Positions 45,095 through 53,971 are shown, counted from the first letter of the stretch. The stretch is DNA of 64,000 bases from Roseiarcus sp963696665 (GCA_963696665.1 CAVOLE010000008.1:248001-312000), one strand, 5' to 3'. Numbers and translations: made by a program. Notes: generated by a model not told the origin, from the sequence alone.

Positions 45095-46038
45095 ATGGCG
45101 GACGACCTAACCCAGACTGTCGAGCGCCCGGGCGAAGCGCCTGAGGACTGGAGCGCTGGCGCGGCCTATATCGATGGCGTGATCATGCCTCTACGCGAGG
45201 CCAAGATCCCCGTCACGGACTGGGGCTACCGCCGCTCGGACGTCACCTACGACGTGGTCAGCGTCTATTTCGGCGCCTTCTTCCGGCTCGACGACCATCT
45301 GCGCCGCTTCCGCGCCTCGATGGAGAAACTGCGCCTCAAGCCGCGTGAAACCGACGCGGAGATCGCCGGCATTCTCACCGATCTCGTCCGCCGCACCGGG
45401 CTTCGCGAAGCCTATGTGGCGATGGACTGCCTGCGCGGGCGCCCGCCCGCGGGGCGCCCTACCATCCGGCCTATAGCCGCAACTATCTCATCTGCTTCGC
45501 CATGCCCTGGGTCTGGGTGTTCACGCCCGAGCAGCAGGAGCGCGGCATTCACGCGATCATTGCCGCGACGCCGCGCATCCCCGCGGAATCGGTCGATCCG
45601 ACAGCGAAGAATTTCCACTGGGGCGACCTGACGCGCGCCAATTTCGAGGCCCACGAACAAGGGGCCGAGACGGCGATCCTGCTCGACCTCGCTGGCTTCG
45701 TCACCGAAGGGCCGGGCTTCAACGTGTTCGCGGTGACGAACGGCGTCGTCGTGAGCCCGCCCAGCGGAGCGCTGGAAGGCGTGACGCGGCTGTCCGCACT
45801 CGAGCTCTGCGAGGATCTCGGCGTTCCGTTCGAGGTGCGTCCGATCTCGCGCGCCGAGATCGAGGACGCCGACGAGATCTTCTTCTCGACGACGGCCGGC
45901 GGCGTCATGCCGGTGAGCCGTCTCGGCGCCCGTTTCCTCAGCAATGGCCGGCCCGGGCCAATCTCGTCGAAGCTGCGCCAAGCCTATTGGGATAAGCGCC
46001 GCGCCGGCTGGCATGCGACGCCGATCGATTACGATTGA
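45095..46038 (+). pseudogene. Class IV PLP aminotransferase (BCAT/D-amino acid transaminase-like), one-base frameshift
   Basis: From ATG 45095 the first frame gives the fold-type IV N-domain (AAYIDGVIMPLREAKIPVTD, FFRLDDHLRRFRASMEKLRL) up to CLRGRPPAG. In a run of Gs near 45452 one base is missing. Restoring it gives APYHPAYSRNYLICFAMPW and the C-domain with the PLP Lys in PTAKNFHWGDLTRANFEAHE and phosphate-binding loop GFVTEGPGFNVFAVTNG, ending at 46038. The joined protein is about 315 residues, normal for the family. The homopolymer position makes a sequencing error likely. It would transaminate an alpha-keto or D-amino acid. Confidence 0.82.
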
Positions 46039-46096
46039 GAAGGCGCGACACGCGCCCACGCTCCGCCAATCATCTCGGCGACAGCAGTTTCGGTCT

Positions 46097-46119
46097 CGTT
46101 CCGAGAGGAGATCGGAACG
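46097..46119. terminator. Inverted repeat between convergent genes
   Basis: CGTTCCGA, seven-base loop GAGGAGA, TCGGAACG: perfect eight-base arms in the 80-base gap between the convergent aminotransferase and flavin monooxygenase-like genes, abutting the latter's stop. The position suits a bidirectional terminator hairpin; no U-tract was seen. Confidence 0.4.
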
Positions 46120-47336
46120 TCAGAGCGACGGATTGTCGATCGGCAGGCCGATCACGACGCGGCCATGCGCGGACGCGTTGATGTCCCAGTTCTGTGTGAG
46201 ATGGCGGGCGGCGGTGCTGACGTCACGGAAGGCCCGCGAAAGGGGATTCTGGTCGTAGATCACGGCGCCCCCGCCGGCGTCCCAAACGAGGTTCACCGCC
46301 TGAGTGAACAAGCGCCCGGCGAATGCAGCCTCGCTGCGGAAGCGGGTTCGCTCCTCGTCGTCGGGGAGACGGCCCGACGCGAGAATCTCCGTCGCGAGAT
46401 CGCAGACGCCGTAAAGCATGAGACGCGCAGCGCGTAGGCACGCGAGCGCCTCCGATATCTTGATATGCTGCGTCATGAAAGTCGCAACCGCTGTCGAGGA
46501 CGACCTCGCGACCCGCTTCTTGGCTTGATCGATATAGGTCGCGACCGCGGCTTCCGCCGCGCCCAGGGCCGCGGCGCTGATGTAGACGCCGAACATGGCG
46601 TAGCGTGGGCAATAGAGGGACAGGGATTCGCGCCGGGGGGCGGAACCGCGCCCTTGAGCGATTCGACTGTCGTCGTCATGTGCTCGGGGACGAAAACGTC
46701 GTGGACCTCGGCGTCGTTGCTGCATGTTCCGCGCAAGCCGACCGAACGCCAGGTGTCGTGAATCTCGAAGTCTGAGCGCGGCAGAAGGAAATGCCGGTCT
46801 TCCTTCTCGCCGTTCGGTCCATCGGTGAAGGCCGTGAATAGAGCCCAGTCGCAAACATTGACGCCGCTGAGAAAGGGCCAGCGGCCGGACAGTCGGTAGC
46901 CTCCTTCGACGCCTCGGGCCTTGCCGACGCCGGGGATGAGGATCCCGCTGAGCAGCACCGCCGGCTCTTCTCCCCACACCGCCTCCTGCGCTTCGATCGG
47001 CCATTCAGCCACCATCCAATTGTGGGTCAGGTTTTGGACGAGCACCCAGGCCGTGGCGCTGCATCCTTGGCCGATCGCGGCGAGGATATCGACTCCGGCG
47101 CGCAGCGAACCTTCCGCGCCGCCAAAGCGCTTCGGCTGAAAGAGCCGATGCACGCCGCTCTGCATGAGATCCCGGCGCGTCTCCGCGGTCAGAGTGCGGC
47201 CGGCCTCGGTCTCCTCGGCGCGGGACCGAAGGACCGGAATGAGAGCTTCCGCGCGTGAAACCAGATCCTCTTCGGAGCCGACGGAGGGGTGACGAAAACT
47301 GTCGACACCTTTCAACGTGGCCGATCGCGCCGCCAT
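46120..47336 (-). pseudogene. Acyl-CoA dehydrogenase-fold flavin monooxygenase-like protein, one-base frameshift
   Basis: From ATG 47336 the first frame covers the N-terminal helical and beta domains: RRDLMQSGVHRLFQPKRFGG, GQGCSATAWVLVQNLTHNW, GRWPFLSGVNVCDWALF, WRSVGLRGTCSNDAEVHDVF. In a G run (minus-strand Cs) near 46638 one base is lost. The second frame then gives SLSLYCPRYAMFGVYISAAA and the C-terminal helical bundle to DNPSL. Joined length is about 405 residues. The pattern (GTCSNDAEV..VFVPEH) fits group D flavin monooxygenases (HpaH/HsaA-like) more than fatty acyl-CoA dehydrogenases. No partner reductase is adjacent. Confidence 0.8.
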
Positions 47337-47520
47337 GATGCCGCCTCTCGCAGGACTGTTGCCTCCTTGTTGCAAGATTTGTTCCTATGCACATGCAAGG
47401 CCGTCTCCAAACTCCGTGAAGGTCACGAACGGCTTTGCGTGAGGTCGGCGCGATGAACGGATCGTCAGGGCGTCAGACGCCCCGCCGAATTGGGAGAACG
47501 CGTGGGCGTCCGGCGCTGGG

Positions 47521-48270
47521 TTACGCCGCCGCTGAGGGGGACGACCAGCCAATCCGCTCGTAGAGGTAGCGCTGGAACGACCTGAGATCGGCGCAACGGA
47601 GATATCGCGCGGCCGCCGCATCCCCGGCTGTAATGGCGAGCGTCAGTTCGTCTTGGATGTGGAGGATGAAGGAGAGGAACTCCTCATCGTGCACGACGGG
47701 CGCGCTGAGCGAGTGAGCGAGAAAGGGCGCGCAACGGAGATAGAGCCGTCCGACCGTGTCGTAGAGCAGTTGCGATCCTGCGGCTTGAATGATGCTCGAG
47801 TTCCACGCCGCGATCGCCCCCATTGTGGCCTTGAGATCGCGGCCGTAGTCGATTGCGCGGCAAGCGTCCGTTGCGACGGCGAGACGCTTGCAAGCCTTTG
47901 GGTCGCGACGGGCGGCAAAACGGGCCGCCGCCTCGCCCTCCAGCAGCAACCTCAAGGACCAGATTTCGTCCGCGGCGGCGCGGTCAAGTTCAGGAACGCG
48001 GAAGGCCCGGTTGGGAGTCGCCTCAAGCGCCGACGCTGCGACCAATCGTCCCAGAGCCTCGCGGACAGGCTGCATGCTGGTATTGAGCGAGAGGGCGAGC
48101 GTGCGAAGGGTCACTTTTGTATTGGGCAGCCACTCGCCCAGCAGGATCCTGTGTTCAAGCTCCTGATAGATTTGCTGTCCAAGCGTGCTCTCTGCCTTTT
48201 CGTCCAAGTTCCTTGTCCAGGCGAGCGCTTCTATGTCCGCGCTCCTTCGCCGGAGTAGACCGTCTGTCAT
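47521..48270 (-). CDS. GntR-family transcriptional regulator (FCD subfamily)
   Basis: A 249-residue regulator. The winged helix includes GQQIYQELEHRILLGEWLPN, TKVTLRTLALSLNTSMQPVR and EALGRLVAASALEATPNRAF. The C-terminal FCD domain follows (DEIWSLRLLLEGEAAARFAA, WNSSIIQAAGSQLLYDTVGR). ATG 48270 (MTDGLLRRRSADIEA) is preferred over further upstream starts that lack homology-like sequence. It reads in the same direction as the flavin monooxygenase-like gene, 184 bases ahead of it, and may regulate that gene or the neighbouring hyuA-led operon; neither is proven. Confidence 0.86.
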   Translation of the reverse strand: MTDGLLRRRSADIEALAWTRNLDEKAESTLGQQIYQELEHRILLGEWLPNTKVTLRTLALSLNTSMQPVREALGRLVAASALEATPNRAFRVPELDRAAADEIWSLRLLLEGEAAARFAARRDPKACKRLAVATDACRAIDYGRDLKATMGAIAAWNSSIIQAAGSQLLYDTVGRLYLRCAPFLAHSLSAPVVHDEEFLSFILHIQDELTLAITAGDAAAARYLRCADLRSFQRYLYERIGWSSPSAAA

Positions 48271-48450
48271 TCGTGTATCGATCTCTGCGAACCCGGTTGA
48301 GAAAGGCTGTTTGGGCCACAGGCTGTTAGGAGCCTGCTGCGAGATTGGCAACGTTTTTCCGCGGTCCGATCCCCGTCGCTTTCGCCCTCTCGGCCATGTC
48401 GTCCCTGGCTTGGCGCCGGATGGCAGACCCTTCCGCCGCCTCGGCAATTG

Positions 48451-49992
48451 CTACGCGCCGGCGCCGCGCAGCGGACGTTCGGGGAGGAACAGCACCGCCA
48501 GAAACCCGAGCCCGGCGATCACCGCTCCCACGGTGAAGGCGCCGGACAGCCCGGCGCGATAGGCGTCCAGCACCAGCGCTCGCTGTGCGGCCGGCAATTC
48601 CGCAATCTGCTGCACTCCGCTGAAAAGTCCGGGGTCGCCAGCCGGCCCGTGCAGATGGGCCGCGAGCACCGCGCCCGACAGCGCCGCCCCCAAAGCGCCG
48701 CCGAGCGAGCGAAAGAACGCCGCCGAGGCCGTGGCGGCGCCCATGTCGCGGCGCGGGACGGCGTTTTGGATGGCCGTCGTCAGGTTCGGCATCACGAGGC
48801 CGATTCCGAACCCCATCACCACCAGCACCATCTCGACAGGCAGCGGGTGAACCCCGCGCCGCACGGCCCACGCGAGCGCCGCATAGGACAATGCGGCCGC
48901 CAGCAACCCGAACACGGGAAAGATCTTGTAGCGCCCGGTCCTGGAGACCAGGCGACCGCCAACGACGGAGGCGACGATGACGCCGCCCATCATCGGCGCG
49001 AGCATCAGGCCCGCTCGCGTGGGACTCGCATCCATGAGCAGCTGAAACGTGAGCGGCAGGAAGACGACGGCTGCGAACAGCGCCATTGTGGCGAGCGCGA
49101 TCACGCCCGCCGCCACCACGAAGACAGAATTCCCGAACAACTCGGGAGGCAGGATCGGCTGGGGCGCCCGCCGCTCCACGAACGCCAGAGCCATGAATGA
49201 TCCGACCGCGGCCAACGCCAGCCCCAGCACGGGCGCCGAGGACCAAGCATAGGCGCTGCCGCCAGAGCTCAGCGCCATGAGAAGGCTGCAGGCCCCGGTG
49301 GTCAAGAGGATTGCGCCCATGAGGTCCAGCCGAGGCTTGGCGTCAAGCGCCTTGGGCCGAAGCCCAATGGCGATGAACGCGAGCGCCGCGCCGCCTACCG
49401 GCAGATTGACGTAGAATATCCAGCGCCAGGAGGCGTATTCGGTGATCAACCCGCCCAAGAGCGGTCCGGCCACCGAGCATGCCGCGAACACGGCCGCGAA
49501 CATGCCCTGGTAGCGGCCTCGCTCACGCGGCGAAACCAAGTCGCCGATCACCGTTTGGGCGAGCACGATAAGACCGCCGGCGCCGAGGCCCTGCACCGTC
49601 CGGAACGCGATCAATTCGCCCATGCTGGCGGCGAACCCGCACAAAGCAGATCCCGCGAGGAAGATCGAGATCGAGGCGATGAAGGCGGGCTTGCGGCCAT
49701 AGAGGTCGCTGAGCTTGCCATAGAGCGGCGCCGATACCGTGCTCGCTACGATGAAACTGGTGACCACCCACGAAAGATGCTGCAGGCTGCCGAACTCGCC
49801 GGTGATGCGGGGGAGAGCAGTCGCCACGATGTTCTGATCGAGCGCGGCGAGCGTGAGCGCCAGCATGAGCCCGCTGAGCGCCAGCCGCAGCTCGCGGGGT
49901 GACGTCTCCAAATGCATTGCGCCAATGGTCGACGCGGCTGGCGTCTGGGCGCCGCCGGTCCTCGCACTGGAATCGGTGTTCGCCAGTTTCAT
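48451..49992 (-). CDS. MFS drug efflux transporter (DHA2/EmrB-QacA family)
   Basis: A 513-residue inner-membrane protein with about 14 hydrophobic segments. DHA2 motifs are LAALDQNIVATALPRITGEF in helix 1, GKLSDLYGRKPAFIASISIF (motif A), and RYQGMFAAVFAACSVAGPLL-like GGLITEYASWRWIFYVNLPV (motif C region). ATG 49992 is used; a TTG start two codons earlier is less likely. A TetR regulator lies divergently with a palindrome between them, the usual arrangement for inducible drug pumps. Substrates unknown. Confidence 0.93.
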   Translation of the reverse strand: MKLANTDSSARTGGAQTPAASTIGAMHLETSPRELRLALSGLMLALTLAALDQNIVATALPRITGEFGSLQHLSWVVTSFIVASTVSAPLYGKLSDLYGRKPAFIASISIFLAGSALCGFAASMGELIAFRTVQGLGAGGLIVLAQTVIGDLVSPRERGRYQGMFAAVFAACSVAGPLLGGLITEYASWRWIFYVNLPVGGAALAFIAIGLRPKALDAKPRLDLMGAILLTTGACSLLMALSSGGSAYAWSSAPVLGLALAAVGSFMALAFVERRAPQPILPPELFGNSVFVVAAGVIALATMALFAAVVFLPLTFQLLMDASPTRAGLMLAPMMGGVIVASVVGGRLVSRTGRYKIFPVFGLLAAALSYAALAWAVRRGVHPLPVEMVLVVMGFGIGLVMPNLTTAIQNAVPRRDMGAATASAAFFRSLGGALGAALSGAVLAAHLHGPAGDPGLFSGVQQIAELPAAQRALVLDAYRAGLSGAFTVGAVIAGLGFLAVLFLPERPLRGAGA

Positions 49993-50094
49993 GAACAATG
50001 TGCCTTTGACGCGCGCAACAACATGAACATGCCCGCCAGAAGAAACGCGGAAGTCGCTCGACGCAGATCCCTTTGCGACGCCGACGCGCCGTAG

Positions 50095-50116
50095 TATGCG
50101 AGACCAGTCTCGCGTA
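50095..50116. promoter_or_regulatory. Palindromic operator between MFS pump and TetR gene
   Basis: TATGCGAGAC-CA-GTCTCGCGTA: ten-base arms with a single mismatch around a two-base centre, located 25 bases before the TetR ATG and about 100 bases before the pump gene. Symmetry and position fit a TetR-family operator controlling both genes. Confidence 0.7.
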
Positions 50117-50140
50117 TCTTAGTGGAGAGCGTTCTCGTCT

Positions 50141-50758
50141 ATGTCAATATCGCCCCCTGCCGATGCCCGTGCGCCCCAACGTCAGCGCGGTCGTCTGCGG
50201 GTGGCCGCCATCCTGGAGGCTGGGGCCGCGGCGTTCCGGGAAAAGGGCTATGATGCGGTCACGATGACGGAGATCGCCGCCCGTTCCGGGACGACCTTCG
50301 GCTCGCTCTACCGGTTTTTTCCTTCAAAAGAGGCCCTGGCGAACGCGCTCCTCGCTCAATATGCCGAGCGCGCATTGGATCGGCTCGCGGAACTCGCCGA
50401 CCTGGCGCCGACCATGACGCCGGCGGCGCTGGCCGATGCGCTCATCGATTTCATGATGAAATTGCAGTCGGAGCGCAGCTTCGCCATGGCTCTGCTGGAG
50501 GCCGGGGCGGGCGACGGCGACAAGCGCGAGGCCTTCCGAGCGGCGTTTCGCGCGAGCATGAGCACGATCCTCGGCCGGGCATTCCCCGATTGCGGTCAAG
50601 CGAAGGCGCAGGCGATGACCGCAGTCGTCCTGCACATTCTGAAAGGACTGGCTACCGCTATGCCGGAGAAACGAGCCGAAGCGCGGCTGCTACGAGCGGA
50701 GTTTCGAGATTTGCTATGCCTCTACCTCTCGCGCGCGGCACGGATGCCCGGCCCATAA
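50141..50758 (+). CDS. TetR-family transcriptional repressor
   Basis: A 205-residue regulator. The N-terminal DNA-binding domain has RVAAILEAGAAAFREKGYDA, VTMTEIAARSGTTFGSLYRF and FPSKEALANALLAQYAERAL. The C-terminal helical ligand domain is TetR_C-like (SFAMALLEAGAGDGDKREAF). It is divergent from the MFS pump, so it is the likely local repressor. Start ATG 50141 gives a short hydrophilic leader typical of the family. Intact. Confidence 0.92.
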   Translation: MSISPPADARAPQRQRGRLRVAAILEAGAAAFREKGYDAVTMTEIAARSGTTFGSLYRFFPSKEALANALLAQYAERALDRLAELADLAPTMTPAALADALIDFMMKLQSERSFAMALLEAGAGDGDKREAFRAAFRASMSTILGRAFPDCGQAKAQAMTAVVLHILKGLATAMPEKRAEARLLRAEFRDLLCLYLSRAARMPGP

Positions 50759-51179
50759 AGAAAAAGGAAGAAGAGTAGAGCCGCCAGTGTGCAATCTGGG
50801 CCCACGGGCCTTTCTAGAGACATGGCGCTCATATGGGCGAGACGGCGCGGATTGTCTCCGCCCGCGGCCTGCCGGCCGGCTTGGGCTCGCCTTCTTCTAT
50901 CGGAGCGAACCGGGGTAATGCGGTCTCGGTCGGCCTATGGCGCCAGCGGTGAGCCGTTCGTGGCCTATCGCCGAAGCAACGATTGGTTGCCGCGTCAGCC
51001 GGATCACGGGTCCGAAACGAGGCGGTACGACAGATCCCTCGCAACTGGCGAAACTTTGCCCAAGCTCGCCGACATCTGGAACCCGGCGTCGCCACCTACG
51101 TTAGGCTTATCGGGAATACCGCGGGTAAGGGGCCTAAGGGATGGTGCCGGCGTCGGAGACTTAGAAATCGGCTCCGTGT
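50759..51179. other. Region without a recognised gene
   Basis: About 420 bases between the TetR gene and the receiver-domain pair. Open frames exist on both strands but are Arg-rich, lack any family pattern and have no good ribosome-binding site. It could be an eroded gene, since it is as GC-rich as coding DNA, or an untranslated leader of the receiver genes. Confidence 0.35.
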
Positions 51180-51524
51180 GTGTTGGTCGTCGAAGACGAA
51201 ATCTTGATTCGCGTCCTGATTGCGGACGAATTGCGGGCCGAGGGTTTCTCCGTGATCGAGGCTGCAACCGCGAACGAGGCCCTGTCGTATTTTCAAGCGG
51301 GCGTTCAAGTGGATTTGGTGCTTTCGGACATCGAGTTGCCCGGCTCGCTGAATGGGGTCGATCTCATACGGCGTCTCCGCGCTGAAGCTCCCAATCTGCC
51401 GATCGTGCTGACCTCGGGACACCCGCCAAGCGTGCACGAGGCCGACGCCTTCCTTCCGAAGCCTTACGACTTGAGACAGGCAGTCGCTCTGGTCGCGACA
51501 CTCCTGCAGAAGAAGGTGAGATGA
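51180..51524 (+). CDS. Stand-alone response-regulator receiver domain (1)
   Basis: A 114-residue CheY-like receiver without an output domain. Phosphorylation residues are visible: the acid pair in LVVEDEILIR, the phospho-acceptor Asp in LVLSDIELPGS, the Thr/Ser in IVLTSGHPPS and Lys in PKPYDLRQAV. The start is GTG at 51180, as an in-frame stop lies just upstream. No kinase lies nearby, so it is an orphan receiver, as common in Hyphomicrobiales stress signalling. Its stop overlaps the start of the second receiver gene. Confidence 0.85.
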   Translation: MLVVEDEILIRVLIADELRAEGFSVIEAATANEALSYFQAGVQVDLVLSDIELPGSLNGVDLIRRLRAEAPNLPIVLTSGHPPSVHEADAFLPKPYDLRQAVALVATLLQKKVR

Positions 51525-51910
51525 AGCAGCCGTGTCTTCTTCTTGTCGATCGCGAAGAACTCGTCCGGTCTCCGCTCGCCGAATACCTGCGGGAGTGCGG
51601 ATACCGTGTTCTGGAGGCCATCAACGCGAAGGAAGGACAAGGAATTCTTTCCCACGGTTGGCAAATCGTCGATATCGTGCTCGCCGATATTCAGACCCTC
51701 GGCGAGGAAGGGTTCGCTTTTGCGGCTTGGGTACGGAAAAATAAGCCCGAGATCAAGGTCGTCTTGGCGGGAACGGTCGCGGCTACGGCGCGCAAAGCTG
51801 GCGATCTCTGTGAGGAGGAGGAGTCGCCGATACGAAAGCCATACGACCACCAACTCGTGTTGGATCGAATTCGCCGCCTGCTTGCCGAACGGGACCGAAA
51901 CCGAAATTAA
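51521..51910 (+). CDS. Stand-alone receiver-like domain, partly degenerate (2)
   Basis: A 129-residue receiver-fold protein starting ATG 51521, overlapping the preceding receiver by ATGA. The acceptor Asp (IVLADIQTLGEEGFAF) and the Lys (IRKPYDHQLVL) are kept, but the acid pair reads VDREELV and the Thr/Ser position gives VLAGTVAA. Phosphorylation may therefore be altered. Codirectional and translationally coupled to receiver 1; the pair probably works together. No output domain is seen. Confidence 0.78.
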   Translation: MKQPCLLLVDREELVRSPLAEYLRECGYRVLEAINAKEGQGILSHGWQIVDIVLADIQTLGEEGFAFAAWVRKNKPEIKVVLAGTVAATARKAGDLCEEEESPIRKPYDHQLVLDRIRRLLAERDRNRN

Positions 51911-51985
51911 GGAACGGGCGATGATCAGTCGGCGAATCGCGCCGGCCCACAGTTCGAGCGGCGCCGTGACGGCCGCAACCGCAAG

Positions 51986-52500
51986 CTAGCTGGCTGCGGA
52001 CGGCGCGACGCGAGCGCTGGGTTCAACCTCAAGCACGCGCTCGACCTCCTGTTTGAGCAAGTAGATCGAAACCGCCAAAAGAACGACGTTCTTCATCAGG
52101 AAGGGGACAATGCCGGCCATCGCTGGAAATCCCGCAGCCGGGTCCCACCCGTTTGGCGCGAACGGGATGATGGTGACAGTTCCGATGAAAGTGAGCGTCG
52201 AACCGATGGCTCCCAAAATTCCCAGTCGCTTGTTCCAAAACCCCCAGAACAGCAGCGCGCCGAATGTCCATTCGGAAACGCCCAGGAACCAACTGGCCCC
52301 GCGCGTGCCGAAGACCGGACACAGCCGGAAGATCAACGGGCCATTGCTAATGAATGGGATCAGGACTTGGCCTCATACGCGAACCATTTCTGGTAACCAA
52401 AGGCCAGAAAGATAAGCACCATCGATGCGCGCAGCAGATGGTAGTCGAGGTCTTTGGTGAGCAGCCCCGACCTCGCCAGGATGTGAGTGAGCGCGTTCAT
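51986..52500 (-). pseudogene. DUF417 (YkgB-like) membrane protein, one-base frameshift
   Basis: From ATG 52500 the first frame gives MNALTHILARSGLLTKDLDY and HLLRASMVLIFLAFGYQKWF. After a one-base loss at about 52369 (restoring it gives EAKVLIPFISNGPLIFRLCP) the second frame continues FLGVSEWTFGALLFWGFWNK and three further helices. The joined protein of about 170 residues matches DUF417/YkgB inner-membrane proteins, which often appear next to redox or stress genes. Function unknown. The single-base nature suggests a sequence error. Confidence 0.78.
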
Positions 52501-52677
52501 GGTTTCACTCCTTCGTGTGCTCCTCCATCGACGCAGCTTACGCCTTGCATTTTCTGAACGGGAATTTTCGGTCGTGCGGGAGAGTCCAATTGAAGTTCGC
52601 GATCCGAGCGCCAAAGTTACATGGGGCATATGTCCGGGCTTGCGTCGGAAAAAGACGCCATCCCGGCTAGCGTCGGG

Positions 52678-53664
52678 ATGAATAACAGCGTGTCAGTCAT
52701 TCGCCGTTTGGATCGATTTCGCTCGGCCTGCTGTATCGCCTTTGCGGCCTTCATGACTCTGGTTTTATTGCAAGCGCCGGCGCATGGGGAGGACCTCATG
52801 AAGCACCCGACTTTCTATCGCGCCGCCAAGGTCGACGGGCTCTCCATCTTCTACAGGGAGGCCGGACCGCGTGATGCGCCGACGCTCCTCTTGCTACACG
52901 GATTTCCGTCCTCATCGCGGATGTTCGAGACGCTCTTCGCTAGGCTTTCCGACCGCTACCATCTGATCGCGCCGGACTATCCGGGCTTCGGGCATAGCGA
53001 CTGGCCGGACCCGAAGACGTTCGATTACACGTTCGACCATATCGCGTCGGTGATCGACGACTTCACCCAGTCGATCGGGTTGTCGCGCTACACGCTCTAT
53101 ATGCAGGATTACGGGGGTCCGGTGGGCTTCCGCATGGCGCTTCAGCATCCAGATCGGGTCGAGGCGCTTATCGTGCAGAACGCCGTCGCGCATAACGAAG
53201 GCTTGGGCGCGATTTGGAAGCCGCGGCGCGCCTTTTGGGCCGACCGCGCCGCCAACGAGGCCGCCTTTCGCGCCGGTTTTTTATCGCTCGCCACCACGCG
53301 CGCCCGCCATCTCGGCGACGATCCCAATCCGGAGCTCTACGACCCGGATCTTTGGACCGACGAATTCGCTTTCTTAAGCGCGCCGGGCCAAGCGGACATC
53401 CAAACCGATCTCTTTTACGACTATCGAACGAACGTCGACTCCTATCCCAAGTGGCAAGCTTGGATGCGCGAGAGAAAGCCGCGGTTATTGGTGATCTGGG
53501 GCAAGCATGATCCATCGTTCGACATTGGCGAGCCGCAACGCTATCGCAGCGACGTCCCCAACGCCGAGGTTCACGTCCTCGACGCCGGCCATTTCGCGCT
53601 CGACACCAAGGCCGATGAGATCGCGGCGCTGGTCACCGACTTCATGCAGGGGCAAAAGCGATGA
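52678..53664 (+). CDS. Exported alpha/beta hydrolase (haloalkane dehalogenase/epoxide hydrolase-like)
   Basis: A 328-residue alpha/beta hydrolase. From ATG 52678 a signal peptide (MNNSVSVIRRLDRFRSACCI, then a hydrophobic stretch to AHGED) targets it to the periplasm; an ATG 19 codons earlier is possible. Catalytic features are the oxyanion HGFPSSSRMF, a nucleophile elbow reading MQDYGGPVGFRMA (Asp, not Ser), and a C-terminal His in LDAGHFALDTK. An Asp nucleophile points to haloalkane dehalogenase or epoxide hydrolase relatives rather than esterases. Export of such an enzyme is uncommon. Intact. Confidence 0.88.
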   Translation: MNNSVSVIRRLDRFRSACCIAFAAFMTLVLLQAPAHGEDLMKHPTFYRAAKVDGLSIFYREAGPRDAPTLLLLHGFPSSSRMFETLFARLSDRYHLIAPDYPGFGHSDWPDPKTFDYTFDHIASVIDDFTQSIGLSRYTLYMQDYGGPVGFRMALQHPDRVEALIVQNAVAHNEGLGAIWKPRRAFWADRAANEAAFRAGFLSLATTRARHLGDDPNPELYDPDLWTDEFAFLSAPGQADIQTDLFYDYRTNVDSYPKWQAWMRERKPRLLVIWGKHDPSFDIGEPQRYRSDVPNAEVHVLDAGHFALDTKADEIAALVTDFMQGQKR

Positions 53665-53768
53665 GCAGGCTTCGCTCCTGGAGTCGGCCTAGCGATGAAA
53701 ATTCAGGCGAAAAGGCTGGCGAAAAGCGGAAGCTTGTGTTATAACCTTCCCAATCGCCGGATTGAGTT

Positions 53769-53785
53769 CGCCCACTTTTTGGGCG
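53769..53785 (+). terminator. Hairpin after the hydrolase gene
   Basis: CGCCCA, loop CTTTT, TGGGCG: a perfect six-base stem about 105 bases after the hydrolase stop and just before the repeat element. There is no U-tract, so termination is only a possibility. Confidence 0.25.
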
Positions 53786-53805
53786 GCGGCGCGAATGGGA
53801 TAGCG

Positions 53806-53971
53806 TTGTGACATTCGAGATACAGTGTGGACAGAGGAGAGATTTTTTTATTTTTTCGCTCGTAACCCATTGAAAAGGCCCGATTCGGAAAAATAAACGC
53901 TAGTAAGCGCTAGTAAATTTACTAGCGCTTACTAGCGTTTATTAGCGCTTAATGGCGTTTATTGGCGCTCA
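53806..53971 (+). repeat. Iteron-like repeat element, left copy
   Basis: A composite element. It has a leader TTCGAGATACAGTGTG (53814-53829), an AT-rich stretch, CGTAACCCATTGAAAAG (53861-53877), then ten-base units. Two units run inverted (TAAACGCTAG, TAAGCGCTAG at 53894-53913), an eight-base TAAATTTA spacer follows, and five direct units run to 53971 (CTAGCGCTTA, CTAGCGTTTA, TTAGCGCTTA, ATGGCGTTTA, TTGGCGCTCA). A related copy lies at 61747-61910 in the opposite orientation. It precedes the dehydrogenase gene by about 75 bases in the same sense. It could be an operator array, an origin-like iteron block or a mobile repeat. Confidence 0.85.
53892..53943. repeat. 52-base perfect palindrome within the left element
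   Basis: The sequence AATAAACGCTAGTAAGCGCT and its exact reverse complement meet at a TAAATTTA centre, giving 26-base arms with no mismatch. It could extrude a cruciform in DNA or, if transcribed, form a very stable hairpin. Confidence 0.95.
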
